From: an uncultured Porphyromonadaceae bacterium
GTDB taxonomy: Bacteria; Bacteroidota; Bacteroidia; Bacteroidales; Muribaculaceae
Assembly: GCA_947175605.1 (NCBI GenBank)
Contig: CAMWNH010000001.1
Span: 62,001-126,000 of the forward strand
Length of the DNA stretch: 64,000 nt
Reading direction: 5' to 3'
Positions 30,193 through 39,243 of this stretch are shown here, piece by piece. Position numbers and translations under genes: made by a program. Each line of letters starts with the position of its first letter. Within the stretch, counting starts at the first letter, position 1. The notes under the pieces are model-generated. The model made no database searches. It was not told the DNA's origin and worked only from the letters and a program-made list of their open reading frames with translations.

Positions 30193-31772
30193 AGGCCCGG
30201 CTCCTTCGCTGCAGGCGGATAGTCGAGCGTATAGTGCAGTCCGCGCGATTCCTTGCGCTCCTTGGCCTGGCGCATGATGAGATAGCCCACGTTGATGATG
30301 TTGCGCAGCTCGCATATTTCGCGCGACACCTTCGAGCGCTTGAAGAGGTCCTCCGTCTCCTCGTAGAGGATGTCGAGGCGGTTCCATGCGCGGTCAAGGC
30401 GCAGGTCGGAACGCACGATGCCGACGTATGTGCCCATGATCTGGCCCACTTCGCGGGCGCTCTGCGTGATGAGCACCATCTCCTCGGGCGAGCGCGTGCC
30501 CTCGTCGTTCCATGCCGGCACGTCGTCGCGCAGACTCACGTATTTCACCTCCTCGCGGGCGTGGCGTGCGGCCGCGTCTGCATAGACCACCGCTTCGATC
30601 AGCGAGTTCGAGGCGAGACGGTTGCCCCCGTGCAGCCCCGTGCACGAGCATTCGCCCAGTGCGTAGAGGTGGCGTATGCTCGACTCCCCGTTGCCGTCCA
30701 CCTGGATGCCGCCGCATAGATAGTGCGCGGCCGGTGCGACGGGGATGTAGTCGCGGGTGATGTCTATGCCCAGTTCAAGACACTTGCGGTAGATGTTCGG
30801 GAAGTGGCGGCGCGTTTCCTCGGGGTCCTTGTGCGTCACGTCGAGATACACGTGGTCGTCGCCGTTGAGTTTCATCTCCGAGTCGATGGCGCGTGCCACT
30901 ATGTCGCGCGGAGCCAGCGAGAGACGAGGGTCATACTTGTGCATGAACTCCTCGCCGCGCAGATTGCGGAGCACGGCTCCGTAGCCGCGCATGGCCTCGG
31001 TTATGAGGAAGGAAGGACGGTCGCCGGGATGATACAGCGCCGTGGGGTGGAACTGGATGAACTCCATATCCTTGACCGTGCCCTTGGCGCGGTACACCAT
31101 GGCTATGCCGTCGCCTGTGGCCACAAGGGGGTTGGTCGTGGTCTGATATACGGCGCCACAGCCACCCGTAGCCATGATGGTGACCTTCGAAAGGAAGGTA
31201 TCTACCGTCCCCGTGGCCATGTCCAGCACATATGCGCCATAGCAGCGGATGTCCTTGGTGCGTCGCGTCACGCGCTTGCCCAGGTGGTGCTGGGTGATGA
31301 TTTCGATGGCGAAATGATTCTCGAACACGTCGATATCCGGATTCTCACGCACGGCCTTGATCAGGCTCTGCTGGATTTCGAAGCCCGTGTTGTCGGCATG
31401 GTGCAGGATGCGGAACTCGCTGTGGCCGCCCTCGCGGTGCAGATCGAAGCTGCCGTCCTCGCGCTTGTCGAAGTCCACGCCCCATTCCAGGAGTTGACGT
31501 ATCTGCTCGGGAGCGCCCTTCACCACTTTCTCCACGGCCGCCGGGTCGCTGATCCAGTCGCCCGCCACCATTGTGTCGTGGATGTGTTTGTCGAAGTCAT
31601 CGACTTCGAGATTCGTCACGGAAGCCACGCCGCCCTGTGCCAGGGCGGTGTTGGCTTCGTCGAGAGTTGTCTTGCACACAAGTGCCACCCGGCCCGAGCC
31701 TGCCACTTTCAGGGCGAAGCTCATGCCGGCAATACCGGAACCTATGACGAGATAGTCGTATTTTCTTTCCAT
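30189..31772 (-). CDS. nadB: L-aspartate oxidase
   Basis: DYLVIGSGIAGMSFALKVA, ALAQGGVASV, FIQFHPTALYHPGDRPSFLITEAMRGYGAVL, GGNRLASNSLIEAVVYA. Confidence 0.96.
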   Translation of the reverse strand: MERKYDYLVIGSGIAGMSFALKVAGSGRVALVCKTTLDEANTALAQGGVASVTNLEVDDFDKHIHDTMVAGDWISDPAAVEKVVKGAPEQIRQLLEWGVDFDKREDGSFDLHREGGHSEFRILHHADNTGFEIQQSLIKAVRENPDIDVFENHFAIEIITQHHLGKRVTRRTKDIRCYGAYVLDMATGTVDTFLSKVTIMATGGCGAVYQTTTNPLVATGDGIAMVYRAKGTVKDMEFIQFHPTALYHPGDRPSFLITEAMRGYGAVLRNLRGEEFMHKYDPRLSLAPRDIVARAIDSEMKLNGDDHVYLDVTHKDPEETRRHFPNIYRKCLELGIDITRDYIPVAPAAHYLCGGIQVDGNGESSIRHLYALGECSCTGLHGGNRLASNSLIEAVVYADAAARHAREEVKYVSLRDDVPAWNDEGTRSPEEMVLITQSAREVGQIMGTYVGIVRSDLRLDRAWNRLDILYEETEDLFKRSKVSREICELRNIINVGYLIMRQAKERKESRGLHYTLDYPPAAKEPGL

Positions 31773-31874
31773 CGCAGAATCAGAAAACTGGGGAGAATTT
31801 GAACTGTTCCTCGCGTTGAGGCGTGGCCGTGGCTTTCCGCGGCGCGGTCGTGCCGGCGTGGGGAGGGTGTAGTA

Positions 31875-32435
31875 TTATACGGTGAGAATTTCCTTCTCCT
31901 TGGCGGCGAAGATATCGTCGATGCGCTTCAGATACTTGTCGTGAAGTTTCTGCACGGTGGTCTCGGCGTCCTTCTCCACGTCCTCGGGCATGCCGTTCTT
32001 CACGGCCTTCTTCAGTCCGTCGATAGCCTCGCGGCGAGCATTGCGCACGCTCACCTTGGCATTCTCGGCCTCGGCCTTGCACTGCTTCACAAGGGCCTTG
32101 CGGCGGTCTTCCGTGAGCGGCGGAATCGACAGGCGGATCACCTCGCCGTTGTTCTCGGGCATGATGCCCAGCTCCGAGTTGATGATGGCCTTCTCGATTT
32201 CCTTGAACATGCTCTTTTCCCAGGGGGTGATGGCGATGGTGCGTGCGTCGGGCACGGACACGTTGGCTACATTGGAGATCGGAGCGGCGGACCCGTAATA
32301 GTCCACGCGTATGCCTTCAAGGATTTTGGCGTTGGCTTTGCCCGCGCGGATGCGCGCCAGTGTCTCGTCGAGATATTCCACGGCCATTTCCATCTTTTCT
32401 TCCGCGGGATTGATGTAGGTGCTGACTTCGCTCAT
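31875..32435 (-). CDS. frr: ribosome recycling factor
   Basis: [65 protein letters not shown]. Confidence 0.98.
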   Translation of the reverse strand: MSEVSTYINPAEEKMEMAVEYLDETLARIRAGKANAKILEGIRVDYYGSAAPISNVANVSVPDARTIAITPWEKSMFKEIEKAIINSELGIMPENNGEVIRLSIPPLTEDRRKALVKQCKAEAENAKVSVRNARREAIDGLKKAVKNGMPEDVEKDAETTVQKLHDKYLKRIDDIFAAKEKEILTV

Positions 32436-32487
32436 ATTGTTTGTGTTTTTGGGGGTTAGAGGGTTTGTAATGGCTTGGGGTGGGGTG

Positions 32488-33198
32488 TCAGTAGACCAGC
32501 GTGCCTATCTCGTCGCCGGACACTACCTTCAGAAGATTGTCGGGCGTGTCCATGTCGAAGACCACGATTTTCATGCCGTTTTCCTTGCAAAGTGTGGTAG
32601 CCGTGAGGTCCATGATGCGCAGGCCGCGGTTGTAGATTTCGTCGTATGTGATTTTGTCGAATTTCGTGGCCGTTGGGTCCTTCTCCGGATCCGCAGTGTA
32701 GATGCCGTCCACGCGGGTGCCCTTGAGCATCACCTCCGTGCGAAGCTCCACAGCGCGCAGGGCCGATGCCGTATCCGTGGTGAAGAACGGATTGCCCGTA
32801 CCGCCGGCGATTATCACAACACTGCCTGCATTCAGCAGCGCGTTGGCGCGATCGGTGGAATACTGCTCGCCCACGGGGAACATGCCTATGGATGTGAGCA
32901 CCGCCGCACGCTGGCCCGCATTCTCCAGAGCCGAGCTCAGAGCCAGGGAATTGATTACGGTGGCAAGCATGCCCATCTGGTCGCCCTTCACGCGGTCAAA
33001 GCCCTTGGCTGCGCCCGAAAGGCCGCGGAAGATATTGCCGCCGCCGATGACGATTGCCACTTTCACGCCCGCAGCCGCGAGTTTCGCGATCTGCGACGCA
33101 TACATATCGAGACGCTCCGTGTCGATGCCGTAGCCCTGGGCACCCATCAGCGATTCACCGCTGAGCTTGAGGAGGATTTTGCTGTATTTGGTTTCCAT
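32488..33198 (-). CDS. pyrH: UMP kinase
   Basis: [49 protein letters not shown] at 33198. Confidence 0.97.
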   Translation of the reverse strand: METKYSKILLKLSGESLMGAQGYGIDTERLDMYASQIAKLAAAGVKVAIVIGGGNIFRGLSGAAKGFDRVKGDQMGMLATVINSLALSSALENAGQRAAVLTSIGMFPVGEQYSTDRANALLNAGSVVIIAGGTGNPFFTTDTASALRAVELRTEVMLKGTRVDGIYTADPEKDPTATKFDKITYDEIYNRGLRIMDLTATTLCKENGMKIVVFDMDTPDNLLKVVSGDEIGTLVY

Positions 33199-33272
33199 GT
33201 TGCAAAGATAGTATATTAATCGGACATTCTGCAAAACTTTACCTCCGAAAAACAGCCGTTTCTCCCGTGAGA

Positions 33273-34142
33273 TCAATATTCGCTGAAGAGTTTGGGCTTG
33301 ATGCAGATGCCTGCGCGGAGCTGTGAGTGGAATTGCTTGTAGTCCAGCAGGCCTTCGCCATAGCCGTTGTAGTATTGCACGAAGAAATACTGATTGTCGC
33401 CGCGCAGAATGCGCCACGCAAATTCCACAGTCGTATTCATATTCAGATTCCAGCCCTGACGTTTGGTCACGGTCACACCACCCACGAAACGCCGGTCGTT
33501 GCTCATTACTTGGAAGCCCGTCTGGAACAGGCCCGTATATTTGAGTAGGTCGCGGTTGTTGCCGCTGTCCACGATCGGAATCCATGCCTTCCCGTGCACC
33601 ATCAGGTTGGGAGTCACTATGATGTTTGCGGCCAGCGACACCTTGTTCCACGAGCGGCTCTCGTCGCCGTCGCGCCCGTTGCTCTCGTGTTCTATTATCA
33701 GCGAGAGCTTGCCTATGTAGCGGTTCTTCACGAAAAGTGGCTTCGTCAGGCCTATACCCGGATTGAAGTTCAGGTCCGTCATAGGCATGGACTCCTGAAG
33801 CACGTTCCAGAAGCATTTCTGCGAGTAGAACAGATACAGGTATGTTCCCCACGGAAGCGTGCTGCGCGTAAGCCTCTGCGCGATGGAGATTTGGAATTTG
33901 ATATTCGTGTTCATCTTCGTGGGCTTGGGGCCTATCGAAGGTCCGAAGATGAAGTAATTGTCCTTGTATAGCCCGAAGTACGGCTGATTGGAAAAGTCGC
34001 GTAGCACGCTATCCGTGGTCAGGGGCTCGAAGTCGTGGGTGGTCAGGATCTGTGCCCCGGTCTCGCGCGGACACACGAGACTCATAAAAGCCAACAGCAG
34101 AAGTGCGCTCAGGTGGTGCGTGGTGCAATATTTTCGGGCCAT
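33273..34142 (-). CDS. outer membrane phospholipase A
   Basis: Signal peptide; EHESNGRDGDESRSWNKV catalytic His/Ser motif of OMPLA; beta-barrel. Confidence 0.88.
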   Translation of the reverse strand: MARKYCTTHHLSALLLLAFMSLVCPRETGAQILTTHDFEPLTTDSVLRDFSNQPYFGLYKDNYFIFGPSIGPKPTKMNTNIKFQISIAQRLTRSTLPWGTYLYLFYSQKCFWNVLQESMPMTDLNFNPGIGLTKPLFVKNRYIGKLSLIIEHESNGRDGDESRSWNKVSLAANIIVTPNLMVHGKAWIPIVDSGNNRDLLKYTGLFQTGFQVMSNDRRFVGGVTVTKRQGWNLNMNTTVEFAWRILRGDNQYFFVQYYNGYGEGLLDYKQFHSQLRAGICIKPKLFSEY

Positions 34143-34147
34143 ATGCG

Positions 34148-35182
34148 TCAGTCGATTTTTCCTTCGGGAGCTTCCCGGCGGAGAGGATAATTGTTTCTGA
34201 GAAGTTCGAAATTCTCCGGATTGGCACGCAGGGCTGCCGTATCGGCTTCCGGATCATAGCTTTCGGCCACGCCAGTGGCTGTCACGGCGCGGGCGCAGGC
34301 CGGGGGCTGCGGCTCGTTGAGATGCACGCGCGGCAGATAAAACATGGTTGTTACCGCGTCGGCCACCTCCTGCGAGGCACGCACCTTCCCCGCGGCCGAA
34401 TAGCCTGCGATGTGTGGTGTGGCTATTGCAGCGCGCTCGAGGAGCTCGCGCGAGATTTCGGGTTCGTTTTCCCAGCAGTCTATTATAGCGCTCCCCACCA
34501 ATCCCTTGTCCAGCGCCTGGACAAGTGCCGGGGTGTCCACTATGGCCCCGCGGGCGCTGTTTATGAGAATCGGAGCGCGGCGCAGTTTGCCGAAGAATGC
34601 TTCGTCCGCCATGTGGTAGGTAGCGTGCTCGCCCTCGCGGGTCAGGGGAGTATGGAAGGTGATGATGTCCGCCTCGGCTGCTATCTCGTCAAGGGTTGCC
34701 CAGTCGTCGCCCCCTTCGGCTGCCTGGCGCGGAGGGTCGTAGCGAAGCACACGCATATCCAGCGCGCGGGCCCAGCGCTCAACGATGCTTCCAACGTGGC
34801 CCACCCCGATTATGCCGATGGTATGAGCGCCTATAGGCTTGCATATCACACGCATGAGCGATGCGAACACATACTGTGCCACAGCCGGTGCGTTGCAGCC
34901 CGGAGCATTCACTACAACGATGCCTCGCGAGGCGCACCATTCCGTGTCGATATGGTCCGTGCCTATCGTCGCCGTGGCCACCAGGCGGCAGCGCGAGCGC
35001 CCCAGCAGAGCCTCGTCGCAGCGTGTGCGCGTGCGCACGATCAGCGCGTCGCAGTTTTCCACAGCCTTGGGCGTGATTTCCTCCGAGGGAAGATAGCGCA
35101 CGTTCGAGGCATACTGTTCCAGCACGCCCCGCAGGTAAGGCACGTTTGCCTCCACGATGATATTCAGAAAAGGATTTGGCAT
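34148..35182 (-). CDS. pdxB: 4-phosphoerythronate dehydrogenase
   Basis: ATATIGTDHIDTEWCASRGIVVVNAPGCNAPAVAQYV, GIIGVGHVGSIVERWARALDMRVLRYDPPR. Confidence 0.93.
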   Translation of the reverse strand: MPNPFLNIIVEANVPYLRGVLEQYASNVRYLPSEEITPKAVENCDALIVRTRTRCDEALLGRSRCRLVATATIGTDHIDTEWCASRGIVVVNAPGCNAPAVAQYVFASLMRVICKPIGAHTIGIIGVGHVGSIVERWARALDMRVLRYDPPRQAAEGGDDWATLDEIAAEADIITFHTPLTREGEHATYHMADEAFFGKLRRAPILINSARGAIVDTPALVQALDKGLVGSAIIDCWENEPEISRELLERAAIATPHIAGYSAAGKVRASQEVADAVTTMFYLPRVHLNEPQPPACARAVTATGVAESYDPEADTAALRANPENFELLRNNYPLRREAPEGKID

Positions 35183-36144
35183 AGGAAGAGGATAATGTAG
35201 GAGGCAACGATTATCAGCGGGCCCAGACCCGTGCGTTCGCCGCGATGTGAGCTGAAGTAGCCCGCCACTTCGAAGGCCGCGCAGTAGTTGAGCAGCGGTA
35301 TATAGAGTATGATGGTCTGGTAGTCCACGACCATGCCCGCGAGCGTGGCCAGCGACACCGTGGCTATCGCGCCGCTGTACGCACGGGCCCGTGCGTTGTA
35401 TGCTATGGTCTTCATTACGTTCATGACGAACGAGCCCACCGTGAGCAACGAAGTCAGTCCCACCGTAATCAGCAGCAGGCCGGCGGTTGTGGAAGTGAGT
35501 CGGCTGAAGATGTTCACAAGCTCCGGCATGTGCAGTTGCTCGAGGCTCACGAGCCCGAAGGCAGCCATTATCCACCAGGGGGTGATGAGGCCCAGTATGG
35601 CAGCTGTTATGGTGCGCCCGTTGAAGATGCGCATCTGTCCGCAGCCCAACAGGAATATCGGGATATACACCAGAAAGCAGTACTGCGTGGCGCTGCATGC
35701 GCTTAGGGCAAGAAAGACCAGGAAAATGCGTCGCGTGCGCACGGCCGAGCGGTAGCAGCTGAACAGCAGCATCATGCATCCCGCCACTACAACGGCCAGC
35801 AGAAGTCCGGTATAGACCTGTCCGCTTAGTCCGGGTGTAGCCAGCTGGAAGGCCGCGAACAAGGCCATAGGCAGCGCCGTCTGCGAGCGCAGAACATTGA
35901 AGAACCGCGAAGTCAGCGCCGCTGCAAGCACCAGAAGGCAGTTGCCCGCAAGCGCAAATACGAAGTTGGGCCATCCCGGTGCAACCCATTCCGCCGCAGA
36001 TGGCAGGATGAAGCCCGCATCGCCCGTCAAAGCCGGATATTCGTGCAGACCATGGGCCGCCAACATACCTCCGAAGGCCAGCGTGAGCATCAGCACGGCA
36101 AAGCCTTTGGTGTGTATATAGCGGGTGAGGTCGGCGTATTTCAC
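35164..36144 (-). CDS. multi-pass membrane protein
   Basis: Multiple hydrophobic segments; GTG start at 36144 avoids overlap with purD, longer ATG start at 36198 is possible. Confidence 0.65.
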   Translation of the reverse strand: MKYADLTRYIHTKGFAVLMLTLAFGGMLAAHGLHEYPALTGDAGFILPSAAEWVAPGWPNFVFALAGNCLLVLAAALTSRFFNVLRSQTALPMALFAAFQLATPGLSGQVYTGLLLAVVVAGCMMLLFSCYRSAVRTRRIFLVFLALSACSATQYCFLVYIPIFLLGCGQMRIFNGRTITAAILGLITPWWIMAAFGLVSLEQLHMPELVNIFSRLTSTTAGLLLITVGLTSLLTVGSFVMNVMKTIAYNARARAYSGAIATVSLATLAGMVVDYQTIILYIPLLNYCAAFEVAGYFSSHRGERTGLGPLIIVASYIILFLCQILF

Positions 36145-36163
36145 TTCGGGGGGGCGGTGTGGC

Positions 36164-37459
36164 TTAGTTCTGTTTGTCGGCCAGAGCCTGCAGGTCACGG
36201 CCTATGTCGCGGCGGAAGTACATGCCGTCGAAACGTATGGTGTCCAGAGCGGCATAGGAGGCTGCGAGCGCCTCGCGCGGTGTAGCGCCATAGGAGCTCA
36301 CGGCAAGCACGCGGCCGCCGGAGGTCAGAAGCACGGGGCCGTCAAGGCGCGTTCCGGCATGGAACACTACCGTGGTGCCGTCGGGTGCGGGCACGCCTTC
36401 GATTTTCTTTCCCTTCTCGTAGGCCTCGGGGTAGCCGCCACTCACGGCCATGACCGTAGCTGCCGCACGCGGATCTATGTCCAGGGGAAGGGTCCCCAGC
36501 GAGCCGCGGGCTGCGGCTGCCATGAGTTCAACCAGGTCGGAAGCCACGCGCAGCATCACTACTTCAGTCTCCGGGTCGCCCATGCGCACGTTGTACTCGA
36601 TCACCATCGGCTCGCCGTCGACATTGATAAGGCCGAAGAAGATGAATCCGCGGTAGTCCGTACCGTCCTTGATGAGGCCCTCGACAGTCGGGCGCACGAT
36701 GCGCTCCTCCACTTTCTTCATGAACTCGGCGTCAGCGAACACAACGGGGCTCACGGCACCCATGCCGCCCGTGTTGAGGCCCGTATCGCCCTCGCCTATG
36801 CGCTTGTAGTCCTTCGCCACGGGCAGGAGACGGTAGCCGCCGTGTCCGTCCGTAAGGGCGAACACGCTGCATTCTATGCCCTTGAGGAACTGTTCGATGA
36901 CCACACTCGCGCTGGCCTTGCCGAACTTGCCGCCAAGCATCTCGGCAAGAGTCTTGCGGGCCTCCTCGAGGGTCTCGGGAATGATTACGCCCTTGCCTGC
37001 GGCAAGGCCGTCGGCCTTCAGCACGTAGGGCGGATTCAGTGTTTCGAGGAAGGCGTAGCCTTCTTCGATTGTCTCGGGAGTGAAGGTGCGGTATGCCGCC
37101 GTGGGGATGCCGTGGCGCGCCATGAAACGCTTGGCGTGGTCCTTGCTGGCCTCAAGCATTGCACCGGCCTGCGACGGGCCAACCCATAACGGCTTCTCCG
37201 CATCGATGGCGCGGAAATGGTCCACGATGCCGGCTACCAGCGGGTCTTCGTTGCCCACCACTACCATGTCGATGTTCTTTTCGGCGATAATCTTACCTAT
37301 GGCATCGAAGTCGAGGGGCGAGGCGGCGATGTTTGTGCCGAAAGCACCCGTCCCGCCGTTGCCGGGGGCTATGTAGAGCTGTTCGCAAAGCGGACTTTGA
37401 CTGATTTTCCATGCCAGGGCGGCTTCGCGGCCGCCACTGCCGAGCAGAAGTATGTTCAT
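36164..37459 (-). CDS. purD: phosphoribosylamine-glycine ligase
   Basis: MNILLLGSGGREAALAWKISQSP, VLKADGLAAGKGVIIP, GYRLLPVAKDYKRIGEGDTGLNTGGMGAVSP. Confidence 0.97.
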   Translation of the reverse strand: MNILLLGSGGREAALAWKISQSPLCEQLYIAPGNGGTGAFGTNIAASPLDFDAIGKIIAEKNIDMVVVGNEDPLVAGIVDHFRAIDAEKPLWVGPSQAGAMLEASKDHAKRFMARHGIPTAAYRTFTPETIEEGYAFLETLNPPYVLKADGLAAGKGVIIPETLEEARKTLAEMLGGKFGKASASVVIEQFLKGIECSVFALTDGHGGYRLLPVAKDYKRIGEGDTGLNTGGMGAVSPVVFADAEFMKKVEERIVRPTVEGLIKDGTDYRGFIFFGLINVDGEPMVIEYNVRMGDPETEVVMLRVASDLVELMAAAARGSLGTLPLDIDPRAAATVMAVSGGYPEAYEKGKKIEGVPAPDGTTVVFHAGTRLDGPVLLTSGGRVLAVSSYGATPREALAASYAALDTIRFDGMYFRRDIGRDLQALADKQN

Positions 37460-37495
37460 CGCTGTGGGTGTTGGGTATATATGGTGGGTAAATTA

Positions 37496-39109
37496 TTAAT
37501 CTTCAGTCTTGTTTTCCTGAGCTGCATCGCCGCCTCTCTTGCGCCAGCCCATGGCCGGGCGGAAGCTGGCCCGCTCCTCCTTGTCGGGCGATATGGATGG
37601 CCCGCGTCCGAAGCTCTCGAGCCGCAGGCGTCCGCGCGCACCGATATCGCCCGTATCGCGGCGTCCGAAATGGCGCGGCTCGCGCTCCTTGTCGAATGTC
37701 TTGCGCTCACGGTCGAAAGGCTTGCCTCCCTTCTCGAAAGGCTTTCTGTCCTTGCCGGATGGCTTCCGTTCTCTGTCGAAAGGTTTGCGTTCTTTGTCGA
37801 AAGGCCTGCGGTCCCGCTCGCCGGGCTTGCGGTCGCGGCCGAAGGGCTTGCGATCCTTATCGAATTTCTTTCGTTCAAAGCCGCCGCTCTTCTTTGCAGG
37901 GCCATCGGGTTTTTCGTCCTTGATTCTGCCGCCGGCAGCGCGGAAATCGCGTTTCGACCCCTCGAATATCACGTATTCGCGAAGCTCGCAGTCCAGACCG
38001 CCGTTGTTCACGGCTTCCTTTTGCGAGGGCGCAAGGCCTATTTCGTGGAAGTATTCGTCTTTATATCCGATTATCCAGGCGTGATAGCCCGTGAACACGT
38101 GCTTCAGCTTGGTTCCGATGGTGCGATACAGTGCTTCCATGTCCGGGGCTGAAATACGCTGGCCGTAGGGCGGGTTGGTCACGAGGATGCCGCTCGGACG
38201 GGGCGCGTCTGACTCCTCCCATTTGCTCAGCGGTTTTACTTCTACCGTGACATATCGCGACACACCCGCCCCCTTTAGGTTCTCGCGGCTTATCTCCACG
38301 GCCTTGGGCGAGATGTCCGCGCCCACGATGGGATGGCTTGGCGTGCGTTCGGCGCTGTCGTCGTTGTAGAGCGTTTCGAAAAGCTCTTTATCGAAGTCGG
38401 GCCATGTTTCGAAAGCATAGTGCTGGCGGAAGACGCCGGGGAAAATATTGGCTGCGATCAGGGCCGCTTCCACAAGGAAAGTGCCCGAGCCGCACATGGG
38501 ATCCACGAAAGGCGTGTCGCCGCGATAGCCGCTCTTGAGGATTATGCCGGCGGCAAGCACTTCGTTGATGGGAGCTTCCGTCTGTCCGCCCAGACGGTAG
38601 CCGCGCTTGTGCAGGCTCTCGCCCGAGGAGTCGAGCGACACCGAGACGTCGCGGCCATGGATGTGCACGTTCAGTATGATGTCTGCATTTTCGAGGCGTA
38701 CGCGCGGCCGGCTGTCAGGTCCGTAGTGGTCGCGGAACCAGTCAACGATGCCGTCCTTCACGCGATAGGTGGCGAAGCGCGTGTGCGTGAACTCATCGCC
38801 GAATGCCACCGTGTCGATGCTGAATGTCTTCTCCTGATCCAGCAGCGTGCTCCAGTCGTAGGCCTTGATGTGTTCATAGAGTTCGTCGGGCGTGGATGCC
38901 TCGAACTTGTAGAATGGCTTCAGGATGCGTAGTGCCGTGCGGCAGCAAAGGTTCGCGCGATAGAGGGTCTCGAGTGTGCCCTCGAAGCTCACCATACGGC
39001 GTCCCGGTTCTACATTTGTGGCTCCTATGCCGCGAAGCTCCTCGGCCAGTACGTCTTCAAGCCCCTGAAAGGTCTTGGCAACCATTTCGAATGCGGGTGC
39101 AGTTGTCAT
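37496..39109 (-). CDS. THUMP-domain class I SAM-dependent RNA methyltransferase (RlmL/YpsC-like) with repetitive basic tail
   Basis: KTFQGLEDVLAEELRGIGA, VDPMCGSGTFLVEAALIA, GILVTNPPYGQRIS; C-term KPFDRERKP-type repeats. Confidence 0.9.
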   Translation of the reverse strand: MTTAPAFEMVAKTFQGLEDVLAEELRGIGATNVEPGRRMVSFEGTLETLYRANLCCRTALRILKPFYKFEASTPDELYEHIKAYDWSTLLDQEKTFSIDTVAFGDEFTHTRFATYRVKDGIVDWFRDHYGPDSRPRVRLENADIILNVHIHGRDVSVSLDSSGESLHKRGYRLGGQTEAPINEVLAAGIILKSGYRGDTPFVDPMCGSGTFLVEAALIAANIFPGVFRQHYAFETWPDFDKELFETLYNDDSAERTPSHPIVGADISPKAVEISRENLKGAGVSRYVTVEVKPLSKWEESDAPRPSGILVTNPPYGQRISAPDMEALYRTIGTKLKHVFTGYHAWIIGYKDEYFHEIGLAPSQKEAVNNGGLDCELREYVIFEGSKRDFRAAGGRIKDEKPDGPAKKSGGFERKKFDKDRKPFGRDRKPGERDRRPFDKERKPFDRERKPSGKDRKPFEKGGKPFDRERKTFDKEREPRHFGRRDTGDIGARGRLRLESFGRGPSISPDKEERASFRPAMGWRKRGGDAAQENKTED

Positions 39110-39181
39110 ATCTCAAACGTCAGTTTTTTCAATAGTCTATTCTGCTGCAAAAGTAATCAAAATCCCACAAACCGCAAAAAT

Positions 39182-39216
39182 AAAACGTCCTCCCGGACAA
39201 TGCAGGAGGACGTTTT
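39182..39216 (-). terminator. Rho-independent terminator of S8 peptidase gene
   Basis: AAAACGTCCTCC/GGAGGACGTTTT perfect inverted repeat. Confidence 0.8.
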
Positions 39217-39243
39217 AGCGAATAATTTTAATTTAGTCGAGGC

